DNA of 52,475 bases from Roseicella aerolata (GTDB lineage: Bacteria > Pseudomonadota > Alphaproteobacteria > Acetobacterales > Acetobacteraceae): the NCBI RefSeq assembly GCF_020523605.1, contig NZ_JAJAQI010000041.1:1-52475 (forward strand), given 5' to 3'. The translations under genes and the position numbers were made by a program. Shown here one piece after another: positions 7,517 to 14,768 of this stretch. The notes beneath the pieces are model-generated. The model had not been told where the DNA came from. It searched no databases and saw nothing but the letters and a program-made list of their open reading frames with translations. Positions within the stretch are counted from its first letter, which is position 1. Each line of letters opens with the position of its first letter.

Positions 7517-8287
7517 ATGCCGGTCCTGAAAGCCTCGCTGCTCCTCTTCCTCCTCCTCTTCCTCCTGCCTCTCGGCCTCTCCGCCGCCCGCCACCGGATG
7601 GCCGGCCACGGGGATGGTTGGTGGGCCGCCGACCGCTCCAGCGCCGGGCTGCTGCCGCCCGCCGCGCAGCACAGCCCCGCCGTCGTCCGCGTCTTCGCGG
7701 CGCGCACCGTCCGCTGGCGCGGCATCTTCGCGGTGCATTGCTGGCTCGTCCTGAAGCCGGAAGGCGCCGCGCGCTACACGCGCTACGACTACACCGCCTG
7801 GGGCGCGCCGATCCGCATGAACGGCTTCGAGCCGGATGGCCGCTGGTTCGGCCAGGTGCCGGAGGTGGTCTTCGCCGCGGATGGGAAGGCGGCCGCCGCC
7901 CTCATCCCGCCCATGCTGGCGGCGATCGAGGGCTATGCCTGGCGCAACCATGGCGACTACCGCCCCTGGCCGGGGCCGAATTCCAACACCTTCGTCGCCG
8001 CGGTGCTGGATGCCGCGCCCGGCATCCGCGTCGCGCTGCCGCCGACCGCGATCGGCAAGGACTACCCCTATGACGGGCGCTGGATAAGGCCGACGCATTC
8101 CGGCACCGGCCTTCGCCTCACCCTCGGGGGCTATGCGGGGCTGACCCTGGCCTGGGTGGAGGGAATCGAGCTGAACCTGCTCGGCGCCGTAGCGGGCCTC
8201 GACCTGCGGCGGCCGGCCCTCAAGCTGCCGGGACTCGGGCGCATCGGCATGCCGGGGCAGGATGGGCCGGGCACGGCGACGCCCTGA
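7517..8287 (+). CDS. DUF3750 domain protein
   Basis: A 256-residue protein from the ATG at 7517, chosen because a hydrophobic signal or anchor segment (LKASLLLFLLLFLLPLGLSA) begins right after it. The body matches DUF3750: HCWLVLKPEGAARYTRYDYTAWG, then GPNSNTFVAAVLDAAPGIRVALPPTAIGKDY. The NSNTF segment with an upstream His suggests a papain-like fold, but no activity is known. It is probably exported or anchored facing the periplasm. It stands alone, divergent from the toxin-antitoxin pair and convergent with the GH1 gene. Confidence 0.75.
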   Translation: MPVLKASLLLFLLLFLLPLGLSAARHRMAGHGDGWWAADRSSAGLLPPAAQHSPAVVRVFAARTVRWRGIFAVHCWLVLKPEGAARYTRYDYTAWGAPIRMNGFEPDGRWFGQVPEVVFAADGKAAAALIPPMLAAIEGYAWRNHGDYRPWPGPNSNTFVAAVLDAAPGIRVALPPTAIGKDYPYDGRWIRPTHSGTGLRLTLGGYAGLTLAWVEGIELNLLGAVAGLDLRRPALKLPGLGRIGMPGQDGPGTATP

Positions 8288-8418
8288 CAGGCCATGGCCC
8301 GGGACGGGTTGCCGCGGGCCGGAGCGCGGCAGGGACGCGGGCGGAGTGCCCTGCCGCCGCCCCGGGCACCGCCCGGCGCGGGGGCCTCGATCCGCCCGCG
8401 CCGGCTGACCGACACTGG

Positions 8419-8441
8419 ATGGGCCCGGGGGGCGGGCCCAT
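8419..8441. terminator. Hairpin between convergent DUF3750 and GH1 genes
   Basis: ATGGGCCC (8419-8426) and GGGCCCAT (8434-8441) form a perfect 8-base stem with a 7-base loop in the convergent gap. There is no T-run, so it may act as an RNA 3' end stabiliser or a Rho-assisted terminator. Confidence 0.4.
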
Positions 8442-8494
8442 TGCGCCCGGGGCGGCCGGCGGGATGACGCGGCGGGTTGCCTCGGCGGCCGCGG

Positions 8495-9766
8495 TCAGGC
8501 GGCGACCGGCAGGCGGAGGCAGCTCGCCTGCGCCGCGACCACCGGGCGCCACGCCTCGATCAGGCGCTTGTAGGCCAGGCCGACGCGACGCGGCCGGCGG
8601 TCGAGGTCGCAGAGGCCGAGCGGGTTGACCCGGCCCCGCACCTCGCGCAGCGCCACGTCCCAGTCCATGTGGTCGGTCAGCGAATACCAGGTGAAGCCCA
8701 GCACCGGCACGCCCTCGCTCCGCAGCCGCATCACGCCGGACCACTGCTTCCAGAGCCAGCGCTCGGCCTCGTCGCCCGCCGGCCCCTCCATGCAGTTGGT
8801 CTCCGTGTGCATGACAGGCAGGCCGTAGCGGACATGGTACTCGCGCGTCACGGTGTCGTAGCCGAAGACCTCGCCCGCCGCGCGGCTGTGGCGATCGGCC
8901 CCGATCAGGTGCTCGTTGGTGACGTACCAGTCATTGCCCATGATGCAGTGGCGCTTCAGCCGCGGCGCCTCCCGCAGGAAGAAGTGGTATTCGGCACGGG
9001 TCATGCCATTGTCGGCCAGGAACTCGTACATCGCGCTGTCCACGCGCCGGCCGTAATTGAGGTCGAGGGTGAGGAAGCGCTCGGCGTTGCGCCGCTCGGC
9101 ATGCGGCATGGCCGCGGGGCATTCCGGGTGGAAATGCTCGGTGCTCTCGCTCTGCACGAAGATCGCATCCGGCCGCGCGCGCAGGATCGCCTGCATGGCC
9201 AGCAGGTTGGCCCGGACGATGTGCTTGATGGCGGTGACATAGCTGCGGTCGTCGTGGCGCTGTTCGTTCCACCAGCCGTATTTCGTGGAGAAGACGGCGG
9301 TGATGAACATCTCGTTGATCGGGGTGTAGAGCTGCACCCAGGGGAAGCGCCGCGCGAAGGCTTCCGCATAGTCGGCGAAGAGGGCCGGGAAATCCGGGTT
9401 CTGGAAATCGCCTATCCAGTCCGGCACGCCGAAATGGCAGAGATCGACGATCGGGGTGATGCCGAGCCGGCGGATCTCGGCGAAGGTCTCATCGGCGAAG
9501 CGCCAGTCCTGACGCCCCGGACCGGTCAGCGTGCTGTAGAGCTGCGGCCCGTAGCGCAGCACATCGATGCCGAGCTCCCGCACCAGGGCGAAATCCTCCC
9601 GCCAGCGCTGGTAATGGCCGAGCTCGGCCATCTGGTCGCGCCGGACGCGGCCGCCCTCGATGGTCGGCGCACTGTTCTCGATGCCGGTCGCGAACATGAA
9701 GGCCGGAAGGGTCCGCGCCCCGCCATGGCCCAGTGCCGGCCCCTGCTGTTCCACCCCGCCCTGCAT
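8495..9766 (-). CDS. Glycoside hydrolase family 1-type protein
   Basis: About 423 residues from the ATG at 9766, which has an AGAGGCAGG ribosome site. An ATG at 9814 is rejected because it falls inside the likely promoter. The TIM-barrel carries the GH1 acid/base glutamate E152 in YTPINEMF (family TxNEP) and a candidate nucleophile in MHTETNCMEG (family TENG). The second motif deviates, as in a bacterial subgroup annotated variously as beta-glucosidase or glycosylhydrolase-like. No signal peptide, so cytoplasmic. It faces a divergent sugar-type methyltransferase, which hints at glycan or secondary-metabolite work. Confidence 0.7.
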   Translation of the reverse strand: MQGGVEQQGPALGHGGARTLPAFMFATGIENSAPTIEGGRVRRDQMAELGHYQRWREDFALVRELGIDVLRYGPQLYSTLTGPGRQDWRFADETFAEIRRLGITPIVDLCHFGVPDWIGDFQNPDFPALFADYAEAFARRFPWVQLYTPINEMFITAVFSTKYGWWNEQRHDDRSYVTAIKHIVRANLLAMQAILRARPDAIFVQSESTEHFHPECPAAMPHAERRNAERFLTLDLNYGRRVDSAMYEFLADNGMTRAEYHFFLREAPRLKRHCIMGNDWYVTNEHLIGADRHSRAAGEVFGYDTVTREYHVRYGLPVMHTETNCMEGPAGDEAERWLWKQWSGVMRLRSEGVPVLGFTWYSLTDHMDWDVALREVRGRVNPLGLCDLDRRPRRVGLAYKRLIEAWRPVVAAQASCLRLPVAA

Positions 9767-9798
9767 GTCCTGCCTCTTCGCGCGACCTGGGAGAGGAT

Positions 9799-9827
9799 CG
9801 TATACACTCGGCATTCATTACTCAAAA
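9799..9827 (-). promoter_or_regulatory. Candidate promoter of the GH1 gene
   Basis: On the minus strand TTTTGA (9822-9827) and TATACG (9799-9804) are 17 bases apart. This is one of the few AT-rich spots in the region. Confidence 0.45.
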
Positions 9828-9833
9828 GTGAGT
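9820..9833. promoter_or_regulatory. Candidate operator overlapping the GH1 -35 box
   Basis: ACTCA-AAAG-TGAGT is a perfect 5-base dyad lying across the -35 box, in the gap shared with the divergent methyltransferase. The regulator is not in this window. Confidence 0.35.
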
Positions 9834-9964
9834 GAAATTGCAGGGCGAGTTGTCGCCACTTCGATCACCGCTGCGCCATCCGTTGCAACCGGGCCGGCGC
9901 CGCGCCGCTTGCCGCCCGGGCAACCGAGCAGGGCCGTCGCAGCGCGAGGGCATGGGGAGGTGAC

Positions 9965-10675
9965 ATGGCACCATCGGACGGCACGGCGGCACCAGGATCG
10001 CCCCTGGACGCGCTCCTCCACCGGGTCGTCCGCGGCGCGACGCCGGGGGAGGCCGACTGCTTCCCGGTCGACCGGCTTGCGGAGCTTGCCGCCTCGATCG
10101 ATGCCGCAAACTATTTCTCGGAACGGATGGGCCGGGCCAGGCCCCACCCGGACAAATACGCCCTTCTGTGCGAAGCGCTGGAGACGAGGCGCTGCGACGG
10201 CATGATCGCCGAATTCGGCGTCTTCGAGGGACGCACCATCAATTTCATCGCCGAGCAGACGCGGGAGACGGTCTTCGGCTTCGACTGCTTCGAGGGCCTG
10301 CCGGAGGACTGGCGACCGGGCTTCCCCCGCGGCACCTTCAGCCGCGACGTCCCGGTGGTACGGCCGAATGTCCGCCTCATTGTCGGCCTGTTCGAGGACA
10401 CGCTGCCGGACTTCCTGGCGCGGCACCGGGAGGACATGTCGCTCCTGCACATCGACTGCGACCTCTATTCCTCGACCAGGACGGTGCTGCGCGCCTGCGC
10501 GCCCCGGATCCGCAGGGGCACGGTCCTCGTCTTCGACGAGTATTTCAACTACCCGGGCTGGCGCGGCCATGAGTTCCGGGCCTTCCAGGAATTCGTGGCC
10601 GAAACCGGCCGCGCCTATGAGTACCTGTCCCTCGTCCCGTCGCACCAGCAGGTCGCGGTCATCATGACCCGCTAG
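9965..10675 (+). CDS. SAM-dependent methyltransferase, TylF/MycF-like
   Basis: A 236-residue class I methyltransferase with an excellent ribosome site (GGGGAGGTGAC). The SAM-binding segment is IAEFGVFEGRTINFIAE, followed by FGFDCFEGLPEDW. The metal-binding region HIDCDLYSSTRTVL and VFDEYFNYPGWRGHE match TylF/MycF macrocin-type O-methyltransferases, which need a divalent metal and modify sugar hydroxyls. It is divergent from the GH1 gene. The substrate is unknown; a polysaccharide or glycoside is the best guess. Its TAG stop is the first three bases of a dispersed palindromic repeat. Confidence 0.8.
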   Translation: MAPSDGTAAPGSPLDALLHRVVRGATPGEADCFPVDRLAELAASIDAANYFSERMGRARPHPDKYALLCEALETRRCDGMIAEFGVFEGRTINFIAEQTRETVFGFDCFEGLPEDWRPGFPRGTFSRDVPVVRPNVRLIVGLFEDTLPDFLARHREDMSLLHIDCDLYSSTRTVLRACAPRIRRGTVLVFDEYFNYPGWRGHEFRAFQEFVAETGRAYEYLSLVPSHQQVAVIMTR

Positions 10676-10723
10676 AGCAGATCGCGGACGGGCGTGAACG
10701 CCCGGAAGCGTGAATCTGCTCTA
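10673..10723 (+). repeat. Composite palindromic repeat, copy A
   Basis: Outer arms TAGAGCAGAT (10673-10682) and ATCTGCTCTA (10714-10723) are perfectly complementary. An inner hairpin CGGGCG-TGAA-CGCCCG lies within. The initial TAG is the stop codon of the methyltransferase. A degenerate second unit (TACAGCGGATCGCGG...) follows from about 10735. Related copies lie at 19278, 22014, 28170 and 43323. Confidence 0.8.
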
Positions 10724-10873
10724 CAATCCATGGCCTACAGCGGATCGCGGACGGGCGTGAAGGCCGCGGAGCGGATCCCTGCCCGGCAAGCAGGAACCCG
10801 CAGCGGATCGGCGATCGGTTCCGAACGCCACCCCCCCTGCGGCAGGCCGGTGGCCGGCCTGCCTCGGCCCGGA

Positions 10874-12304
10874 TCAGAGGACCGGCGACGCCAGGTGCCA
10901 GTCGGTGATGCGCTGATAGGCATCCGCCGCCCGAAGCACGGTCGCCTCGGCAAAGGGCCGCCCGGCCAGTTGCAGCCCCACCGGCAGGCCACGGTCATCG
11001 AAGCCGCAGGGGATGCTGATGGTCGGCAGGCCGAGATAGTTGAAGGGCCGGGTATTGGCCGAGACCGCCATGAAGCGCGACCAGTTCGCCGGGTCGGCGT
11101 CGATATCGGTCTCCGCCAGCGTCGGCACGCGGGTGCGCAGGGTCGGCGTCGCCACCAGGTCGAAACCCGTCAGCGTCTCCGCCACGAACTGCCGCAGCAG
11201 CGGGCCGCGGCGCGACAGCGCCTCCACATACAGATGCCCCGGGATGGCATAGCCGCCATAGAGGCGGGCGGAGAGGTGGATGGCATAGTCGCCGGGATGC
11301 TCGCGCATCCAATTGGCGTGGATCGCCGCCCCCTCAACCCGGCTGATCAGCGCGACATAGGCGCTGACGGCGCGCAGGCTCGGCGCCTGCACCCGCGTGA
11401 CCTCGGCCCCCGCCGCCTTCAGCGCGTCCAGCGCCGCCTCGAAGGCCGTGACCACCGGCGCATCGGCGCCGTCGAGGAAATAGGTCTCGCAGACCGCGAT
11501 CCGCATCCCCTTCACCGAACCGGTCAGCGCCGCCTCGTAATCCGGCACCGGCTCGGGCGCGCTGGTCGGGTCCTTCGGATCCCTGCCCGCCGTCACCCGG
11601 AGGAACCGCGCCGCATCCCGCGCCGTCCGCACCAGCGGCCCGACATTGTCGCAGGAGAAGGAGAGCGGCATGACGCCGTGCCGCGAGACGCGGGTCTGCG
11701 TCGCCTTCAGCCCCGTCACGCCGCAGAGCGTCGCCGGCAGCCGGATCGAGCCGCCCGTATCGCTGCCCAGCGCGGCGGTGAAGAACCGCGCCGCCACCCC
11801 CGCGCCGGAGCCGGAGGAGGAGCCGCCGGTGCAGTAGTCGAGGTTCCAGGGGTTGTGGCAATGGCCGACATGCGCGTTGTGACCAGTCGGGTTCTGCGCG
11901 AACTCCGCCATGTTCAGCGTGCCCATGTCGATCGCCCCGGCGGCGTCCAGCCGCTCGAGCACCGTCGCGGTGACCTTCGGGGCGAAGTCCTTGCGGATCT
12001 TCGAGCCGCAGGTGCTCACCTTGCCGGCACGGTAGTACATGTCCTTGTGCATCATCGGCGCGCCGGCCAGCGGCCCGGGCGGCTTGCCCGCGGCGCGCGC
12101 CTTGTCCTGCGCCGCGGCGGCTTCCAGCGCCGCCTCCCGGTCCAGGCGGATGACGCTGTTGATCCTGCCGTCATGCGCCTCAATGCGGGCGAGGCAGGCG
12201 CGCACCAGCGCCTCGGCCTTCACCTCGCCGCGGGCGAAGGCATCGGCAGCCTCGGTCATGGAGAGGGCGGCCAGGTCGCTGGCGGCGGCGACGGGGGCGT
12301 TCAT
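10874..12304 (-). CDS. Amidase, AtzE type
   Basis: A 476-residue amidase-signature enzyme hydrolysing C-N amide bonds. The Ser-cisSer-Lys triad is visible: K87 (MMHKDMYY), cis-Ser about S163 in TGGSSSGSG, and nucleophile S186 in GSDTGGSIR. The length and the ATGA overlap with a 74-residue upstream partner match the AtzG-AtzE pair, in which AtzE cleaves the amide of 1-carboxybiuret in cyanuric acid breakdown. No cyanurate genes are nearby, so the real substrate may be another small urea-like amide. It is convergent with the methyltransferase; repeat copy A lies between them. Confidence 0.8.
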   Translation of the reverse strand: MNAPVAAASDLAALSMTEAADAFARGEVKAEALVRACLARIEAHDGRINSVIRLDREAALEAAAAQDKARAAGKPPGPLAGAPMMHKDMYYRAGKVSTCGSKIRKDFAPKVTATVLERLDAAGAIDMGTLNMAEFAQNPTGHNAHVGHCHNPWNLDYCTGGSSSGSGAGVAARFFTAALGSDTGGSIRLPATLCGVTGLKATQTRVSRHGVMPLSFSCDNVGPLVRTARDAARFLRVTAGRDPKDPTSAPEPVPDYEAALTGSVKGMRIAVCETYFLDGADAPVVTAFEAALDALKAAGAEVTRVQAPSLRAVSAYVALISRVEGAAIHANWMREHPGDYAIHLSARLYGGYAIPGHLYVEALSRRGPLLRQFVAETLTGFDLVATPTLRTRVPTLAETDIDADPANWSRFMAVSANTRPFNYLGLPTISIPCGFDDRGLPVGLQLAGRPFAEATVLRAADAYQRITDWHLASPVL

Positions 12305-12525
12305 GCCGCGCCCCCCTGGCCGGGCTCCTGGCAGTCGCGCAGCGCGGCCTCGAAGCCGCTCGGCTCCTCCTCGAATTGCATGGTGCCGCGCAGCGCCTCC
12401 AGTTCGGCGATCAGCGCGGCGAAATCCGCCAGGCCATGGCGCGCCGCGGCATTCGGCACGGCGATGCCGCTCCAGCGGCTGATCGCCTCCATGGTCGGTA
12501 GGACGAGTTGCGGTTCGGTCGGCAT
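12301..12525 (-). CDS. AtzG-like small subunit (DUF4089)
   Basis: A 74-residue protein starting at the ATG at 12525 with a GGAAGGGAG ribosome site. Two helices (PTMEAISRWSGIAV and DFAALIAELEALRG) resemble DUF4089/AtzG, a GatC-like small subunit that wraps and stabilises the amidase. The end overlaps the amidase start by ATGA, as is usual for the pair. The upstream open frame to 13020 contains no recognisable protein. A heterotetramer with AtzE is expected by analogy. Confidence 0.75.
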   Translation of the reverse strand: MPTEPQLVLPTMEAISRWSGIAVPNAAARHGLADFAALIAELEALRGTMQFEEEPSGFEAALRDCQEPGQGGAA

Positions 12526-12614
12526 GGCACTCCCTTCCGGCAGCGGCGCCAGGGGCGGCGCCTCCGGCGGGAGGGTAGCAAAGCCCGTGCCTGCCTGGCG
12601 CCCGCACGCAAGGG

Positions 12615-12643
12615 TTGAACCGACTCGGAATCGGAACTTATTC
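12615..12643 (+). promoter_or_regulatory. Weak candidate promoter for the PsiF-like gene
   Basis: TTGAAC (12615-12620) is followed 17 bases later by TTATTC (12638-12643). The -35 box is good and the -10 box poor. No PHO box was recognised. Confidence 0.25.
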
Positions 12644-12670
12644 GTCCACGATCGACCAGGAGGTCCCGTC

Positions 12671-12877
12671 ATGCGCCCCCTCGCCCTGTCCCTCGCCCTG
12701 CTGTCGCTCGCCGCCCTGCCCGCCGCCGCCGAGACGCGCCGGCAGCCGAGCCCCGCCCAGCAGGCGCAGCAGGAACGCATGCGCCAGTGCAGCGCGACGG
12801 CAAGGCAGCAGGGACTGCGGGCGGATCCACGCAAGGCCTTCATGAAGGAATGCCTGGCGAAGCGCGCGGCGGGATGA
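12671..12877 (+). CDS. PsiF-like small exported protein
   Basis: A 68-residue protein with a strong ribosome site (CAGGAGG) and a clear signal peptide (MRPLALSLALLSLAALPAAAETR). The mature part has one PsiF repeat: QERMRQCSATARQQGLRADPRKAFMKECLAKRA, with two cysteines likely to form a disulphide. E. coli PsiF, induced by phosphate starvation, carries two repeats; this one has a single copy. The function of the family is unknown and it should be periplasmic. It is monocistronic, ending before the convergent-gap hairpin at 12970. Confidence 0.75.
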   Translation: MRPLALSLALLSLAALPAAAETRRQPSPAQQAQQERMRQCSATARQQGLRADPRKAFMKECLAKRAAG

Positions 12878-12969
12878 CACCACCAGCGCCGATCATCGCC
12901 CCCCCCTGCGCCGCGGCCGCTCAGGGTATCCAACGGAGTTCCGCTTCGCTCGGTGCTCCCGGCCGCCAG

Positions 12970-13013
12970 TGCGGCGCTCCGGCCCCGGATGCGGTCACGC
13001 ATCCGGGCCGCTG
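12970..13013. repeat. Convergent-gap hairpin repeat, copy 2
   Basis: CCCGGATGCG (12984-12993) and CGCATCCGGG (12998-13007) pair around GTCA. Flanks match copy 1 at 1344-1387 (TGCGGCGCT before, CTGG after). Again it lies between converging genes, here psiF-like and the LOV kinase. Confidence 0.7.
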
Positions 13014-13032
13014 GCCACAAGGCCGCGCGCCC

Positions 13033-14664
13033 TCACCCCACGCCCGTCGGCCCGTCCAGCACCAGCCGCACCTTCCGACCCAGCTCCAGGCGGCGATAGG
13101 GCTTGTTGATCACCTCGAATTCCGAGCCGCCGGCATCCACCCGCTCGATCGAGGCCTCGGCATAGCCGGTGGTCAGCAGCACCTTCAGCCTGGGCCGGCG
13201 ACGGCGCGCCTCGCGCGCCAGCACCACCCCGTTCATCCCACCGGGCATGATGAGGTCGGAGAGCAGGAGCTGCACCGGCTCCCCGCCCTCCAGCACCGCC
13301 AGGGCCTCCCGCCCATTGCCGGCGCGCAGCACGCGATAGCCGAAGCCTTCCAGGAAGGCCTGGGTGACGTCGCCCACATCGATGCGGTCGTCCACCACCA
13401 GCACGGTCTCGGAGCCCTGGCGGTCCATGGCACGGGCCGCCGGCTCCGCCGCCGGCCGCGTCTCCGCCTCGGCGGCCGGGAAATACAGCCGCACCGTGGT
13501 GCCGACCCCTTCCTCGGAATAGATCCGCACCGCGCCGCCCGACTGCTTGGTGAAGCCATAGACCATGGAGAGGCCGAGGCCGGTCCCCTTGCCTTCCTCC
13601 TTGGTCGTGAAGAAGGGTTCCAGGACCCGGGCCTTCACCTCCGCCGGCATGCCGCAGCCGGTATCGGTGATGCCGATAGTGGCATACCGCCCGGGCGGCA
13701 GGCCGGCGAAATTCGCCACATCCTCCGGCCCCACCGTCACATTCGCCGTCTCGACGGTGACGCGCCGCACCGGCTGGCCGGCCAGCGCGTCGCGCGCATT
13801 GATCAGCACGTTCAGCAGCGCGACCTCGCACTGGCTGGGATCGACGCGGCAGTTCCAGAGATCCTCGGCCAGGGCCAGGTGCAGCTCGACCGCATCGCCC
13901 AGGGTGCGCCTGGCGATGTCGTGCATGCCGCGCATCGCCTGGTTCAGGTTCAGCACCCGCCCGTGCAGCCGCTGCTTGCGCGCGAAGGCCAGCAATTGCT
14001 GCGTCAGCATTGAGGCCCGCTCCGCCGCCGCCTGGGCATTGGCGAGGCCGCGCTTCAGCCGGGCGATATCGAGCGGCGTGCGGTCCAGCCCCTGCAGCAT
14101 CAGCTCGTGATAGCCCAGCACCACCTGCAGCAGGTTGTTGAAGTCATGCGCGATGCCGCCGGTGAGCTGGCCCAGGGCCTCCATCTTCTGCGCCTGGCGC
14201 AGCGCGTCCTCGGCATCCCGCCGGCGGGAGACGTCGAGCTGCGAGCCGAAGAAGTAGAGCAGCCGCCCATCCTTGTCGTGCACCGGGGAGATGTAGAGCG
14301 CGTTCCAGAAGGAGGAGCCGTCCTTGCGGTAGTTCAGGATCTCGGTCGCCAGCTCGGTCCGGGTCACGACCGCCTCGCGGATCGCATCCACCGTATCCCG
14401 GTCGGTCTGCGGCCCCTGCAGGAAACGGCAATTGCTGCCGACGATCTCGTCCCAGCCATAGCCGGTCATCGCCAGGAAGGCCGGGTTGGCGAAGATGATC
14501 GGGTTGTCCGGCCGGTGCGGGTCGGTGACGATCATCGGCATCCGCGTCGTCTCGACCGCGGCGAAGAAGACCTCGCTGTGGCGGTTGCCGGGATCGAAGG
14601 GCAGGCCGTCCTGCAGGGCCGGCATGGTGCCGCCGACTGACTTCTCGGTAGGTATAGGGCTCAT
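13033..14664 (-). CDS. LOV-domain hybrid histidine kinase (blue-light sensor)
   Basis: A 543-residue cytoplasmic kinase with no membrane segment. Residues about 30-147 are a LOV-type PAS domain: GSNCRFLQG places the photoadduct cysteine at C79, [11 protein letters not shown] follows, and Q142 (FFGSQLDVS) is the flavin-contact glutamine. HisKA has H173 ([11 protein letters not shown]). The ATPase has the N box ([10 protein letters not shown]), DTGCGMP and [11 protein letters not shown]-terminal receiver domain has D425/D426, phosphoacceptor D470 (LLSDLIMP) and Lys in INKPYRR. All key residues are present, so blue light should change autophosphorylation. No partner output protein is adjacent. 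Confidence 0.85.
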   Translation of the reverse strand: MSPIPTEKSVGGTMPALQDGLPFDPGNRHSEVFFAAVETTRMPMIVTDPHRPDNPIIFANPAFLAMTGYGWDEIVGSNCRFLQGPQTDRDTVDAIREAVVTRTELATEILNYRKDGSSFWNALYISPVHDKDGRLLYFFGSQLDVSRRRDAEDALRQAQKMEALGQLTGGIAHDFNNLLQVVLGYHELMLQGLDRTPLDIARLKRGLANAQAAAERASMLTQQLLAFARKQRLHGRVLNLNQAMRGMHDIARRTLGDAVELHLALAEDLWNCRVDPSQCEVALLNVLINARDALAGQPVRRVTVETANVTVGPEDVANFAGLPPGRYATIGITDTGCGMPAEVKARVLEPFFTTKEEGKGTGLGLSMVYGFTKQSGGAVRIYSEEGVGTTVRLYFPAAEAETRPAAEPAARAMDRQGSETVLVVDDRIDVGDVTQAFLEGFGYRVLRAGNGREALAVLEGGEPVQLLLSDLIMPGGMNGVVLAREARRRRPRLKVLLTTGYAEASIERVDAGGSEFEVINKPYRRLELGRKVRLVLDGPTGVG

Positions 14665-14768
14665 CGCATCTCATCGCAGGGGCGGATCGGGACTAAAGAC
14701 GAAATGACGTTAGGCGGACCCTGCCCTCTGGTTGCATGCCTCGACAGACAACTTGCCGCGACATGCGG

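Noticed and set aside
9767-9814. ATG at 9814 as start of the GH1-type gene
   Set aside because: It falls in the spacer of the likely promoter and has no ribosome site, while ATG 9766 has one.
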